From the NCBI GenBank assembly GCA_020073085.1, contig JAIQFV010000010.1, positions 215,428 through 279,427 of the forward strand: a DNA stretch of 64,000 bases, in the 5' to 3' direction. Positions 45,113 to 53,934 of this stretch are shown here, piece after piece. Position 1 is the first letter of the stretch. The number at the start of each line of letters is the position of its first letter. The notes beneath the pieces were generated by a model. That model was not told the DNA's origin and made no database searches. It saw nothing but the letters and a program-made list of their open reading frames with translations. The position numbers and the translations under genes were made by a program. Source of the DNA: Terriglobia bacterium (GTDB taxonomy: Bacteria > Acidobacteriota > Terriglobia > JAIQFV01).

Positions 45113-45868
45113 ATGGTTAGTCCAATTTCTGCTGCCAAGCTGACCGTGCCCGGGGGATTGAGTCTCAAATCCCTGTTCAACGGCCAGGGACGCCTCAGAC
45201 GACGTGTCTTCCCCTGGTTGGCCGCATGCCTTCTCCTGACGCCGTGTGGTCTCCAGGCCGAATACGTGGTCTTTAAGAACGGCTCCCAACTTCAAATCAA
45301 TTTTCACCTTCTTGAGGCGGACAACAAAGTCAAACTCATCCTCAAGAGCGAAGGATTTGCGATAGTCGATGCAAGCTCCATTGAGAAGTTCGAGCAGGAA
45401 GACTATGTCCCGCCGGAGCCCGATCTGAAGGCGATGCCACTCCCGCCTCTCCCCCTGCCATCCTATGCGGCGCCCTACCACAAACTGATTGTGGAGGCTT
45501 CCAAACGGACGGGGCTTCACGAGATGTTGATTGCAACGGTCATTGAGGCGGAATCAAACTTCGATCGTTATGCGGTCTCGCGCAAGGGCGCCCGGGGTTT
45601 GATGCAGTTGACGCCACAGACCGCCAGCGACCTCGGTGTGCACTCCATTTACGATCCCAAAGAAAATATCCTGGCCGGGGCGCGCTATCTTCGGGACTTG
45701 CTGACACAATTCAAAAACGATCTCAGCCTGGCCCTCGCCGCCTATAACGCGGGGCCTGACAAGGTTCTCTCCTACAAAGGCATCCCTCCCTTCCGGGAAA
45801 CCCAGGACTACGTTCGAAAGGTCGTGTCACGATTCGCACGCCGAAGAGAGACCGTTCCCGCCCCGTGA
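45113..45868 (+). CDS. Lytic transglycosylase, SLT domain
   Basis: Cleaves the glycan strands of peptidoglycan. An export signal at about 30-48 (RRVFPWLAACLLLTPCGLQA) follows an unusually long polar N-terminus, so a later start is possible. Then comes a small beta domain (EYVVFKNGSQLQINFHLLE, about 50-85), a proline-rich linker and the SLT domain: catalytic Glu in VIEAESNFD, then SRKGARGLMQLTP and ALAAYNAGPDKV. Length 251. Located beside the type IV pilus operon on the opposite strand; transglycosylases of this kind often make room for pilus or secretion machines, though here that is only suggested by nearness. Confidence 0.92.
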   Translation: MVSPISAAKLTVPGGLSLKSLFNGQGRLRRRVFPWLAACLLLTPCGLQAEYVVFKNGSQLQINFHLLEADNKVKLILKSEGFAIVDASSIEKFEQEDYVPPEPDLKAMPLPPLPLPSYAAPYHKLIVEASKRTGLHEMLIATVIEAESNFDRYAVSRKGARGLMQLTPQTASDLGVHSIYDPKENILAGARYLRDLLTQFKNDLSLALAAYNAGPDKVLSYKGIPPFRETQDYVRKVVSRFARRRETVPAP

Positions 45869-46050
45869 AACCGATTGAATGACGCGTCTCGGATCTGTGC
45901 TCCGCGTTTCTTGCGGAGCGAGGGCGGGGTGCGGAGCGATAAGGAATTCAGGCAGGCCCGGGCCGCCAGAGTGGAAGCCCCACCTGAGCTCCGTCCCGCG
46001 CTCTTTGCGGAACCGAGCGAGGGTGGGGTAGCGATGAGAACAGATGTAAG

Positions 46051-46067
46051 AGCCCCGCTGGCGGGGC
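46051..46067 (-). terminator. Short GC hairpin after the pilus operon, possible terminator
   Basis: GCCCC and GGGGC around GCTGGC, 16 bases past the last pilus gene. On the minus strand it is followed by TCTTACATCTGTTCT, only mildly T-rich. Confidence 0.35.
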
Positions 46068-46082
46068 GAAAGAATCCTCCAA

Positions 46083-47000
46083 TTATTTCTTCCGGGTGGG
46101 AGGGGTTCCGAACGGGGTCATCCCGGGGCTCGTGGGTCTGGGCTGGGAGGACGGTGGCGCACTGGATCCGGGAGGGGACGTCACTGCTCCCGGGGGGGTC
46201 TGGCCCGGGACGGAGGTTGTCCCCGGTACCGGCTGGCCTGGAGCCTGACCGAGGGGCACCAGCAAGGCCACGGACACTCCCAGATAGCAGCCCGAGCCGC
46301 CCAGTCGTCCGCCCGGCAGGGCGATATACTCCATCTCGTTGTAATGATCATATCCTCCGCATTCCATGAGGGCCTGTTCTGTAGACTGGCTGGCGACTCC
46401 GACGATGGGAAGATTGGAGAGCTGTGTGGCGCTCAGGGAGGAAGCCCCGGATCCGGCGGAGGTCGTCCCCGCCCCGAGTGAGAACGTCCCCGGCCCCGAG
46501 GGCCTGTTCGTAATGGACTGTGTGCCTGCGGCCACCGAGGTTCCCGTTGCAGAGGGGGCGCTCGGAGCAGCCACGGTAAGCTGGGAGTCGAGCACCGCGC
46601 CATTCGGTCCCAAGTGAATGAAACGCCATTCGCCATCCTTGGTCAGCGGATCCTTCCATTTTTTGCGCAGAAACCGGACGTTGTTTGTGTTCATGAGCGC
46701 ATCCACGGAGGTCGGCCATTGATTGGGGAATTTCCGGTTATACGCCTGGATGGCGCGCAGGTATTGCACGGCGCGAAACTGCATTTCGAGTTCTTTCTCG
46801 CGTTTGGATTGGGTTTTCAAATCCGGCAGGGCGACAGCAATCGCGATCAATAAGAATGTGGCGAATATCATCAATGAGGCGAGGGCGAATCCCGATTGGG
46901 AACGGCCGGGATGTGTTGTCGTGGAAAGGACGGGAGGAGACCCCGCATTTCGACTGCTCACCATGAAGCGATGCGGACTCCTTGTCACTTGCGTTTTCAT
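46083..47000 (-). CDS. Type II secretion / type IV pilus pseudopilin-like protein with low-complexity tail
   Basis: About 305 residues. A prepilin-like segment GFALASLMIFATFLLIAIAVALP follows a 37-residue leader, much longer than typical, and the residue five after the putative Gly-Phe cleavage site is Ser, where pilins and major pseudopilins have Glu. The globular part starts KELEMQFRAVQYLRAIQAYNRKFPNQWP, like GspG-type pseudopilins, and includes KDPLTKDGEWRFI. The second half is Ser/Gly/Thr/Pro-rich and ends in a proline-rich tail (QPRPTSPGMTPFGTPP). It lies last in the pil operon, 18 bases after the pilP-like gene. Confidence 0.75.
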   Translation of the reverse strand: MKTQVTRSPHRFMVSSRNAGSPPVLSTTTHPGRSQSGFALASLMIFATFLLIAIAVALPDLKTQSKREKELEMQFRAVQYLRAIQAYNRKFPNQWPTSVDALMNTNNVRFLRKKWKDPLTKDGEWRFIHLGPNGAVLDSQLTVAAPSAPSATGTSVAAGTQSITNRPSGPGTFSLGAGTTSAGSGASSLSATQLSNLPIVGVASQSTEQALMECGGYDHYNEMEYIALPGGRLGGSGCYLGVSVALLVPLGQAPGQPVPGTTSVPGQTPPGAVTSPPGSSAPPSSQPRPTSPGMTPFGTPPTRKK

Positions 47001-47018
47001 AACCACTGTCTCGACGGC

Positions 47019-47639
47019 CTACCCTTCGATCAAAGGCAACTGTTGGCGGTTCTTGTTGCGCATGTCTTCCACTTCAACGGAGTTTACCCCAATCCGGACA
47101 ATCCTGTAACGGTTCGCGACAACCTCCCCTTCGGCGGCGATAAAAATGTCCTGGCCATTGGTCAGAAAAACCTTCTTCTCTTTCGTCGCAGCATCGGTGG
47201 CAAACCCATAGTACTTCAAATCGATGGGAGGCGGCGGGGGCGGAGGAGGAGGGGGCGGGGGATGATTGCGAGCATCTTCTTCACGCTTAATCTCGTCCGG
47301 AGTCTTCTTGGGCGGCGGGGGCGGGGGCGCCGCTTCGTAACGAAACAGGTTCCGTTTGGTCGCCGAATAGTCGGACGCCGAGGAGCGATCGAGTTTCTCC
47401 AGGTGAATCGTCGGATCAATCGTATTGATGTCAATCGCCTCCTGGCGACGTCGTTGTCGATAATCCGCCGCCGTCTGCGCCCCCGAAGGTTTTTTCAGAG
47501 CCGATCCCGCGGTCTGAGTCGCGGAGGCGGTGTGCTGGCCCTGCCAGTTGTTGATCGCGTAAATGACAGCGAAAACGAGCAGGACCACACAAACGATCAG
47601 CGTGTACATCTTCTTCCGGTCCTGAATTCCGAATTCCAA
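47019..47639 (-). CDS. PilP/GspC-like pilus assembly protein with polyproline tract
   Basis: Single transmembrane anchor near the N-terminus (MYTLIVCVVLLVFAVIYAIN) and a periplasmic part. A KRNLFRYE segment is the typical PilP/GspC motif, followed by two proline tracts (one of 12 consecutive Pro near residue 140), then the small beta domain DLKYYGFATDAATKEKKVFL and VEVEDMRNKNRQQLPLIEG. This matches the HR domain that binds secretin. TTG 47639 is chosen because GGGAGG stands 5 bases before it; a TTG at 47654 is possible. The prolines may span peptidoglycan. Confidence 0.8.
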   Translation of the reverse strand: MEFGIQDRKKMYTLIVCVVLLVFAVIYAINNWQGQHTASATQTAGSALKKPSGAQTAADYRQRRRQEAIDINTIDPTIHLEKLDRSSASDYSATKRNLFRYEAAPPPPPPKKTPDEIKREEDARNHPPPPPPPPPPPPIDLKYYGFATDAATKEKKVFLTNGQDIFIAAEGEVVANRYRIVRIGVNSVEVEDMRNKNRQQLPLIEG

Positions 47640-47660
47640 AACGACCTCCCGCAAGCAATC

Positions 47661-48218
47661 CTAAATGGTCTTCATATACGTCAGTATGGAGAGGTCCAAA
47701 CGGACGAGATTGGGGTTATCCTGGCCCGATCGCAACCCGATCGAGTCAATTATGAGTATATGGTTGCCGCGCTCAACCGCATTAATGAATTTCACAATAT
47801 CCGGGTAGGTCCCCTCCACGGGGAGTCCGACCTGGACCTCGAGCAGGCCTGATCCCGTCTCCTGCGAGGACTTGAAACTGGTTCGATCTTTTCTCACTCC
47901 GGTCTGTCTTGTCGTGTCGTTGAGAAATTGGATGAGAGCAGAAAACCCGTCATCGACACTCCACAGATATTGTTGAAAGCGCAGCGATTCCTCACCGGAG
48001 GCGTTCTTCAGATGTGCTTGAATGGCATCCAACCGGGCAACATCTTTCTTCTTCTCCGTCAACATCTTCATGACGCTTTGATGCTCAGTTTCGCGGGAGG
48101 CATACACCCGTCGCGTCGGTGCCAGCACCGCAAAGTAGAAGAGCACGTCAAGAACCAGGAGTCCCCCTCCCAATCCGAGCAACCACCAATGAAATGATTT
48201 TCTCTTGGTTTGCGCCAT
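47661..48218 (-). CDS. pilO: Type IV pilus inner-membrane protein PilO
   Basis: 185 residues: short cytoplasmic N-terminus, one transmembrane helix (WWLLGLGGGLLVLDVLFYFAVL), coiled-coil (about 40-80) and a ferredoxin-like domain with LLEVQVGLPVEGTYPDIVKFINAVE, the PilO signature, and an ending like other PilO proteins. ATG 48218 has AGGGA just upstream. PilN and PilO form a heterodimer linking the cytoplasmic PilM ring to PilP. Order pilM-pilN-pilO-pilP is kept. Confidence 0.88.
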   Translation of the reverse strand: MAQTKRKSFHWWLLGLGGGLLVLDVLFYFAVLAPTRRVYASRETEHQSVMKMLTEKKKDVARLDAIQAHLKNASGEESLRFQQYLWSVDDGFSALIQFLNDTTRQTGVRKDRTSFKSSQETGSGLLEVQVGLPVEGTYPDIVKFINAVERGNHILIIDSIGLRSGQDNPNLVRLDLSILTYMKTI

Positions 48219-48306
48219 AGGTCCCTGAGGCCTCAAAAATACTTTTCAGTTCATCGCCCGGCAGTGACGAAACCGGGACATGGCTAGCCTGCTGCCTCTG
48301 CCCTTG

Positions 48307-48882
48307 TCAAGGTTCATACTGCAGGTGCAGAGCGACTTCGACTTCATTGGAGACGCGGTGCGTGGCGGCATCCTTGAACGACCCTTCCTGATCCACGACG
48401 ATGTTGCGAAACTTCTTGGAACTCGTGAGGTTGCGTAGAAAGGTGACCGCATCCACCGCCGTCCGTCCCAGGAAAACCATCTCCATGTCGATGGCCTGGC
48501 CGCCTGCCTTCTGCCGGATCTGAGTCACTTGAACGTTAAAGGGGATCACCGACTCCAGATCCTGAAAAAACTGGGTCCATGGAAAGGTGTCTCGCTGAAT
48601 GAGGAGATTGTAGAAATTGACTTGATCGATCGCATCGAGGGTCTTGGGCTGCTCCAATTGTTGCTTGAGATTCACCCCGCGTGCGGTCAATTGATCGAGC
48701 TCCTGCTGCTTCAGGCGGAGATCCTGCTCCAAAGCGCTGTTTTCCTGCCGCAGGGCCCGGTAACGATTCACAGAGTATCCCGCGCCGACGATCCCCACCA
48801 GCAGAAGGACCCAACCGATTAGATAGTACTTTCGGTAGTTAACGAACGGGTTGGTCGCCAGATTCAAATGAAATCGAAGCAT
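48307..48882 (-). CDS. pilN: Type IV pilus inner-membrane protein PilN
   Basis: 191 residues from ATG 48882 (MLRFHLNLATNPF); an open frame upstream overlaps pilM and is not counted. The NLATNPFVNYRK start is the PilM-binding motif of PilN (usually INLLP or NLATxP). A transmembrane helix (YLIGWVLLLVGIVGAGYSV), coiled-coil (about 45-85) and ferredoxin-like domain (PWTQFFQDLESVIPFNVQVTQI) follow. It begins 59 bases after pilM. Confidence 0.88.
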   Translation of the reverse strand: MLRFHLNLATNPFVNYRKYYLIGWVLLLVGIVGAGYSVNRYRALRQENSALEQDLRLKQQELDQLTARGVNLKQQLEQPKTLDAIDQVNFYNLLIQRDTFPWTQFFQDLESVIPFNVQVTQIRQKAGGQAIDMEMVFLGRTAVDAVTFLRNLTSSKKFRNIVVDQEGSFKDAATHRVSNEVEVALHLQYEP

Positions 48883-48941
48883 AAGGGTTCTTGAGTTCGA
48901 GGACGCTATCCCGCCCGGGCGAGATTGCACGTCTTGAGGTC

Positions 48942-49832
48942 CTAGGCCGCTCCCAACTCCAGCCCCACCAGGGGAGCGAACATCTGGTTCATCTGATCGC
49001 CATTCACGTGCGCGGAACCTGTTCCCCCGGCGCGCTCGGTGCGGACTTCGGCCACCGGACAATCGGAGAGTTTTTTAAAGGCCGAATAAATTCGTTCACT
49101 CCCGGTGGGAAGGCCAGACAGGTAGATCATCTCAATCTTGTTTTGAAACTTATCCTGAAAATAGGCCAGCGACGGATAAATCTCATCGAACAGGGCCTCC
49201 GGGGTGAAGCTGGACGCCTGGTCCAATGTATACTCCTTCTCGACGGTCCTATAAAACCTGAGGAAGCCGTGATGATGAATCGAAGTCGTGAAGGAACGCG
49301 GGGCCAGGCGGAAGAGCAGGATGGACCGTGACCGCCAGTCCTGCGTCTGCAATTCGAGCAACTGGGTGATGCCGAAATGCTCCACGGTGACAAAGCCCGG
49401 CTCGAGCCCCAGGCGTTCAACCGCCTCTTCGTATTCCCTCAAGACGCTCTTATTGATCACGGTCAGGATGACCTCAAAGTGCGACGCGCCCAAGGTCTGG
49501 ATCTGGTAGGAGAGCGCGGCTTCCTCGACGGAGAACGGAAGGCTCTTCTTCACCTTGAACCGGAGCAGCTCGAGGAGGTCGCCGGCCCGGCCCGGCAATG
49601 TTTCCAGGGTAATGAGAAGGACGCGGGCACTGAGATCGGGGATGACTAGGTTTACTTCTTTCCGAGCCAACCCCGTCCGCTGGACCGCCTGGGTCAATGC
49701 GCGATGCAGGGCCTCACTGTCCAGGATGTTCGTCTTGGAGTGAGAAGGGGAAACAACGCCGGCGGGCAACGAGGCGTACGCCCAGTTCTCGACCGGGTGC
49801 GGGGGGCGGGCTCCCGAGCGCACTGACGCCAC
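48942..49832 (-). CDS. pilM: Type IV pilus assembly ATPase-like protein PilM (start uncertain)
   Basis: Actin-like cytoplasmic protein of the inner-membrane pilus platform. The core shows EVNLVIPDLSARVLLITLETLP, LLRFKVKKSLPFSVEEAALSYQ, VILTVINKSVLREYEEAVERLG and FGITQLLEL, all typical. A GTG at 49832 gives 296 residues but begins in the middle of the first strand. The frame stays open upstream for 20 codons to a CTG (49892) and reads LKSFFRPIFPRNAIAIAADY, which fits the normal PilM N-terminus. No ATG, GTG or TTG is available there, so translation may start at CTG 49892 or ATT 49898, or a sequence error hides the start. Confidence 0.85.
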   Translation of the reverse strand: MASVRSGARPPHPVENWAYASLPAGVVSPSHSKTNILDSEALHRALTQAVQRTGLARKEVNLVIPDLSARVLLITLETLPGRAGDLLELLRFKVKKSLPFSVEEAALSYQIQTLGASHFEVILTVINKSVLREYEEAVERLGLEPGFVTVEHFGITQLLELQTQDWRSRSILLFRLAPRSFTTSIHHHGFLRFYRTVEKEYTLDQASSFTPEALFDEIYPSLAYFQDKFQNKIEMIYLSGLPTGSERIYSAFKKLSDCPVAEVRTERAGGTGSAHVNGDQMNQMFAPLVGLELGAA

Positions 49833-49976
49833 ATAGTCAGCCGCAATTGCGATGGCGTTCCTCGGAAAAATAGGTCGAAAGAAACTCTTCAGAAGAATGG
49901 GAACCCCCGTGAAGGAAATGGTCTGTGCTTCACACTTTCGCCTTGCCGGGAGAACCGTCGCGGCAGCGCTCCCGGC

Positions 49977-51620
49977 TTATTCAATAAAGGTGACCTTGTT
50001 GATCTCTTTCAAGGTCGTCACCCCCGCGCGGACCTTCGCGATCGCCGATTCACGGAGAAAAGTCATCCCTTCCTCGCGGGCGGCCGCTTTGATTTCGGAA
50101 GAAGGACGCTTATCCAGAATCAATTGCCGGATCCGGTCGGAAAGGTCCAGTAATTCGTGAATCGCGGTCCGACCGCGGAATCCGGTCCCGCTGCAATCCA
50201 GGCACCCGACGCCTTCGTAGAATGGCAGCGTGCTCCATTCCCGCACATCCAGACCCGATTCCTCCAGCACCTCCGCCGGATATTGAACCGTGTGTTTGCA
50301 GTTTTCGCAGATGACCCGCACCAGGCGCTGCGCCAGGATGCAGTTGAGGGCGCTGACGAAGTTGTAGGGTTCAACCCCCATATTGATAAACCGGCCGATC
50401 ACATCTACGACGTTATTGGCGTGGACCGTGGTGAAGACGAGGTGTCCGGTGAGCGCCGACTGGATGGCGATCTGGGCGGTCTCATTGTCGCGAATCTCTC
50501 CCACCATGATCTTGTCGGGATCGTGACGCAGGATGGAACGGAGACCGCGGGCAAAGGTGAGTCCCTTTTTTTCGTTCACCGGGATCTGTGTCACGCCTTT
50601 GAGCTGGTATTCGACGGGGTCTTCAATGGTGATGATCTTGTCCTCGTCCGTTTTTATCTCCATCAGGCCGGCATACAGGGTCGTGGTTTTCCCGCTGCCC
50701 GTGGGTCCGGTGACCAGCACCATGCCGTACGGCTCGTGAATGTATCTCCGGAATTTCCGGATGTCGGCCTCGGAGAAGCCCACGACGTCGAGGGACAAGG
50801 CCTTGAACTTTTCGCTCATGGATTCCTTGTCGAGAACGCGCAGCACCGCGTCTTCTCCAAAGATCGAGGGCATGATGGAAACGCGGAAATCGATGGAACG
50901 CCCCTTGAAACGGACGCGAAACCGGCCGTCCTGGGGAACCCGGCGTTCACTGATGTCGAGTTCGCTCATGACCTTGATGCGCGAAATAATGGTGGTGTGG
51001 TGCTCCTTGGCGATGGGCGCCATGGCGTGATGCAGGACCCCGTCGATGCGGTATTTCACGTTCACTTCGTTGTCGCGCGTCTCGATGTGAATATCACTGG
51101 CGCGGCGTTCGAGCGCTGTAAAAATTGTGGTGTCCACCAGTCGAATGATCGGACTGACATCACTGTCCGCCGTAATCTTCTCGATGGTGATGGACTCCTC
51201 GCCATTCTCGGTCTCCTTGACGAGATCCAGCGTGAACCCTTCCGTCGCGTCTTCCAACACCCGCTGAGACTGTTCGCTCTTTTTGAGGATGTCACTGATT
51301 TGCGAGGCCGTCGCGACCTTCACGATCAGGGTCTTGTTCAACAGCATCGCCAGCTCGTCGATCTGCAACAGTTCGCTCGGGTCAGCAACCGCCACCGCGA
51401 GAGAACTGCCCACCGCTCTCAAGGGAATAAAGTTGTAGCGAAACATCAGGTCGGCCGGGATTTGCCGGAATAACTCATGCTCGATCTGATAGTTCTTTAA
51501 ATCGACGAATTCATAGCGATAGCGTTGCGCGAGACGTTTCGCCCGCTCCAACTCTGTTTCCACTGGAGCCTTCGCTCCCGTGAAACCCCCGAGACTTTTG
51601 TCATGCAGATTGGTGGACAT
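49977..51620 (-). CDS. pilB: Type IV pilus / type II secretion assembly ATPase PilB (GspE family)
   Basis: Hexameric ATPase that drives pilus extension. The N-terminal T2SSE-N domain (about 20-115) binds the platform. The ATPase has Walker A GPTGSGKT (305-312), Asp box EDPVEYQL, Walker B VGEIRDNETA and His box LTGHLVFTTVHAN; C-terminal CENC and CLDC form the zinc site found in PilB and GspE but not in PilT. Length 547 is typical. It precedes pilM in the operon and follows pilC by about 140 bases. Confidence 0.95.
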   Translation of the reverse strand: MSTNLHDKSLGGFTGAKAPVETELERAKRLAQRYRYEFVDLKNYQIEHELFRQIPADLMFRYNFIPLRAVGSSLAVAVADPSELLQIDELAMLLNKTLIVKVATASQISDILKKSEQSQRVLEDATEGFTLDLVKETENGEESITIEKITADSDVSPIIRLVDTTIFTALERRASDIHIETRDNEVNVKYRIDGVLHHAMAPIAKEHHTTIISRIKVMSELDISERRVPQDGRFRVRFKGRSIDFRVSIMPSIFGEDAVLRVLDKESMSEKFKALSLDVVGFSEADIRKFRRYIHEPYGMVLVTGPTGSGKTTTLYAGLMEIKTDEDKIITIEDPVEYQLKGVTQIPVNEKKGLTFARGLRSILRHDPDKIMVGEIRDNETAQIAIQSALTGHLVFTTVHANNVVDVIGRFINMGVEPYNFVSALNCILAQRLVRVICENCKHTVQYPAEVLEESGLDVREWSTLPFYEGVGCLDCSGTGFRGRTAIHELLDLSDRIRQLILDKRPSSEIKAAAREEGMTFLRESAIAKVRAGVTTLKEINKVTFIE

Positions 51621-51761
51621 TTGACTCTATCCTCTCGGCCGGGCAGGATCCGACCATCGGGTCGATCCCCTGCTCAGCCCAATGGAGGAGCCGTACCCAT
51701 CCCGCCATTATAAACCCCTCGCCCGGAACGGTCGAATGATGTCTTCCACAGACGCCGGGCG

Positions 51762-52973
51762 CTATCTTCCCATCTGGCCGGCGAGCGAAAACACCGGCAG
51801 GTAAAGCGCCACCATGATGAATGCGATGAAGCCCCCCATGAACACCAAAATGGCGGGTTCGATCAAGGTGAGCAGCGTCGCCACGCGCGTGTTCACCTCC
51901 TCATCAAAAAAATCCGCCACGCTCGCCAGCATGTGCACCAAAGCGCCCGTCGACTCGCCGACTTCGACCATTTCGATGATCAGGGCAGGAAACAGCTTCG
52001 TCGCCTCAAGGCTCTTGGCAATGGACTTCCCCTCGCGAACACTCCGAGCCGCCTCGAGGACCGCTTCGTTGATCCTCTGATTGGAGGTGGCCTGGGTGGA
52101 GGTTTCCAAGGCCTGAACCGCGGGAATGCCTCCGGCCAGCAACGTGGAAAGCGTGCGGGCCAATCGCGCCAACGAGAACTTCAGCCACACATCCCCAAAG
52201 ACAGGGATACTGAGCTTCCAGCCGTCGGTGATCCGCCGGCCCGCCGTACTCCGCAACCAGACACGCAGAAACAAAAAGGCGATAATCAGCGCCGGCACCA
52301 GGATGACCAGAGACGAGCGGAGAGCCTGGGAGAGGTGAATGATAAAGAGTGTCGGGGCCGGCAGTTGCGCGTTGAGGGATTGGTAGAGATCCTGAAACTT
52401 CGGGATCACATAGGTCAGGATGAAGGACAGCATCGTCGTCACCAGACACACCAGGACCAACGGGTAGACCATCGAGGAGATGACCTTCTTCCGGACCGCC
52501 GACGACACCTTCTGGTAGTTGATGTAGCGCTGAATCACCTCCTCCAGGTTGCCACTCTTCTCCCCCGCATACAGGGAAGCCGTGTACACCGGAGAGAACT
52601 GCCCCTGGGCCTCGAAGGCTTCAGAGAGCATCGCCCCCGATTTCACTCGCTCCCGGATATTATCCAGCAGTGCGCGAAAGTGAGCGTTCTGAATTCGCGG
52701 GATCAGAAGGTCGAGAGACCGCAGAATCGGAAGGCCCGCCTTGATCAGGGTAACGAGTTGCTGATTGAAGACCATGAACTCGTCCTCTTTAACCCTGCCC
52801 CGCCGGCGGGTTTTCCCCGGAAGCGCCAGAAGACGCCCGTGTTCCCTGATGGTATAAACCAGACACCCCTGATCGGTGAAACGGGCGCGCAACTCCGCCT
52901 CGGTGTTCGCCGTGAACACCTCTTCAAGGACCTTTCCGTTAGCTTGCGCAATTTTACAAACGAAATCGGCCAT
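51762..52973 (-). CDS. pilC: Type IV pilus / type II secretion inner-membrane platform protein PilC (GspF family)
   Basis: 403 residues with two repeated T2SSF domains (about 70-195 and 270-395) and three main hydrophobic segments (near 170, 220, 375). Markers are FNQQLVTLIKAGLPILRSLDLL and YAGEKSGNLEEVIQRYI in the first domain, and FSLARLARTLSTLLAGGIPAVQALE and EVGESTGALVHMLASVADFF in the second. The C-terminus AFIMVALYLPVFSLAGQM is the standard ending. First gene of the pil operon. The retraction ATPase PilT is not in the window. Confidence 0.95.
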   Translation of the reverse strand: MADFVCKIAQANGKVLEEVFTANTEAELRARFTDQGCLVYTIREHGRLLALPGKTRRRGRVKEDEFMVFNQQLVTLIKAGLPILRSLDLLIPRIQNAHFRALLDNIRERVKSGAMLSEAFEAQGQFSPVYTASLYAGEKSGNLEEVIQRYINYQKVSSAVRKKVISSMVYPLVLVCLVTTMLSFILTYVIPKFQDLYQSLNAQLPAPTLFIIHLSQALRSSLVILVPALIIAFLFLRVWLRSTAGRRITDGWKLSIPVFGDVWLKFSLARLARTLSTLLAGGIPAVQALETSTQATSNQRINEAVLEAARSVREGKSIAKSLEATKLFPALIIEMVEVGESTGALVHMLASVADFFDEEVNTRVATLLTLIEPAILVFMGGFIAFIMVALYLPVFSLAGQMGR

Positions 52974-52984
52974 GGTGAATTAAC

Positions 52985-53136
52985 CTTCAGCGGTCAGCAA
53001 TCAGCAAATCACCGATCAGCCGAAATGCATCAGGGCTCCCTAGTCTTTGACTCTCCGGTCAATCTGATCGCTGACAGCTGAAAGCTGATCGCTCTCTTCT
53101 CACTGACAACTGAGAACTGGCAACTGACAACTCTTC
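52985..53136. repeat. Short-word repeats between lolA and pilC
   Basis: Near-copies of CAGCGGTCAGCAATCAGC, CTGACAGCTGAAAGCTGATC and GACAACTGAGAACTGGCAAC. Same family of words as at 19336-19363. Non-coding. Confidence 0.6.
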
Positions 53137-53138
53137 TC

Positions 53139-53876
53139 TCACTGCACTCCCGTCTGGTCAACAATCTCCGCCCCCCGGGGAATTCGAAACTGGAATCTCT
53201 GAGGATCGATCGGCGGGTTCTCGGTGATGTCAGAGAAGGAGAACTCCATATTTGACCGGTCTATATTGTCGACGGTGATTTGGAGTAAATGCAAGGTATT
53301 TCTCTCGACTTCCAGCACCACATCCTGGTATCCGAGCGATTCATCCTTTGGGAAGGCGCGCAATAGAATTGACCGGTCCGCCCCGGATTGATCCATCCGC
53401 TCGACACGGGTGAATACTTTCCTCCAGTGAAGCTTGCCCAGTAACATCAGGATGGGAGTCCGGCGGTCCTCAGATGATTTGACCGTCTCGCGGTAGACAC
53501 GATTCTCCGAAGGAATCCAGGTGTACTGCATCTTTCCGTCAACCAGAAACAATTTAGCCTGCGGGCGGAAATATTCCCACCGCATCTTCCCTCCCCGCCC
53601 CAACATTAAGACGCCGGATTCGACCCGCTGGTCTTTTCCCTGGATGAATTTCTGGACAAAACTCGCACGGTAGGTCGCAAGCGTGGAGTACTTTTTCTGA
53701 ACCTGGTCCAGCAAGTTCTCAAGTTCATTGTCTTTGCCGGAGGCCTGGAAGGCGGAACCCGCAGAGGGAGCGCCCGCTAAAGCTAGCATGCAGAACAGAT
53801 AGAGGAGTGAGAACAGGCCACGCCGGGAACGAGAGGAGTTGAGGTTCGACAGAAATGACTCTTGCGGACTTGGCAT
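53139..53876 (-). CDS. lolA: Outer-membrane lipoprotein carrier protein LolA family
   Basis: Periplasmic chaperone that ferries lipoproteins from the inner to the outer membrane. ATG 53876 is taken, 245 residues. An export signal (GLFSLLYLFCMLALAGAPSA) starts at about residue 20. The mature part has the LolA fold: DQVQKKYSTLATYRASFVQ, GKMRWEYFRPQAKLFLVDGKMQYTWIP, LLGKLHWRKVF and SNMEFSFSDITENPPIDPQRFQF. No strong ribosome-binding site is seen. The 5' side borders a repeat cluster. Confidence 0.88.
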   Translation of the reverse strand: MPSPQESFLSNLNSSRSRRGLFSLLYLFCMLALAGAPSAGSAFQASGKDNELENLLDQVQKKYSTLATYRASFVQKFIQGKDQRVESGVLMLGRGGKMRWEYFRPQAKLFLVDGKMQYTWIPSENRVYRETVKSSEDRRTPILMLLGKLHWRKVFTRVERMDQSGADRSILLRAFPKDESLGYQDVVLEVERNTLHLLQITVDNIDRSNMEFSFSDITENPPIDPQRFQFRIPRGAEIVDQTGVQ

Positions 53877-53934
53877 CGCAAATAAAAATAGCACGGGGAT
53901 GCCATTCCTTGAAGCAGAAACGACGAACACCAGG

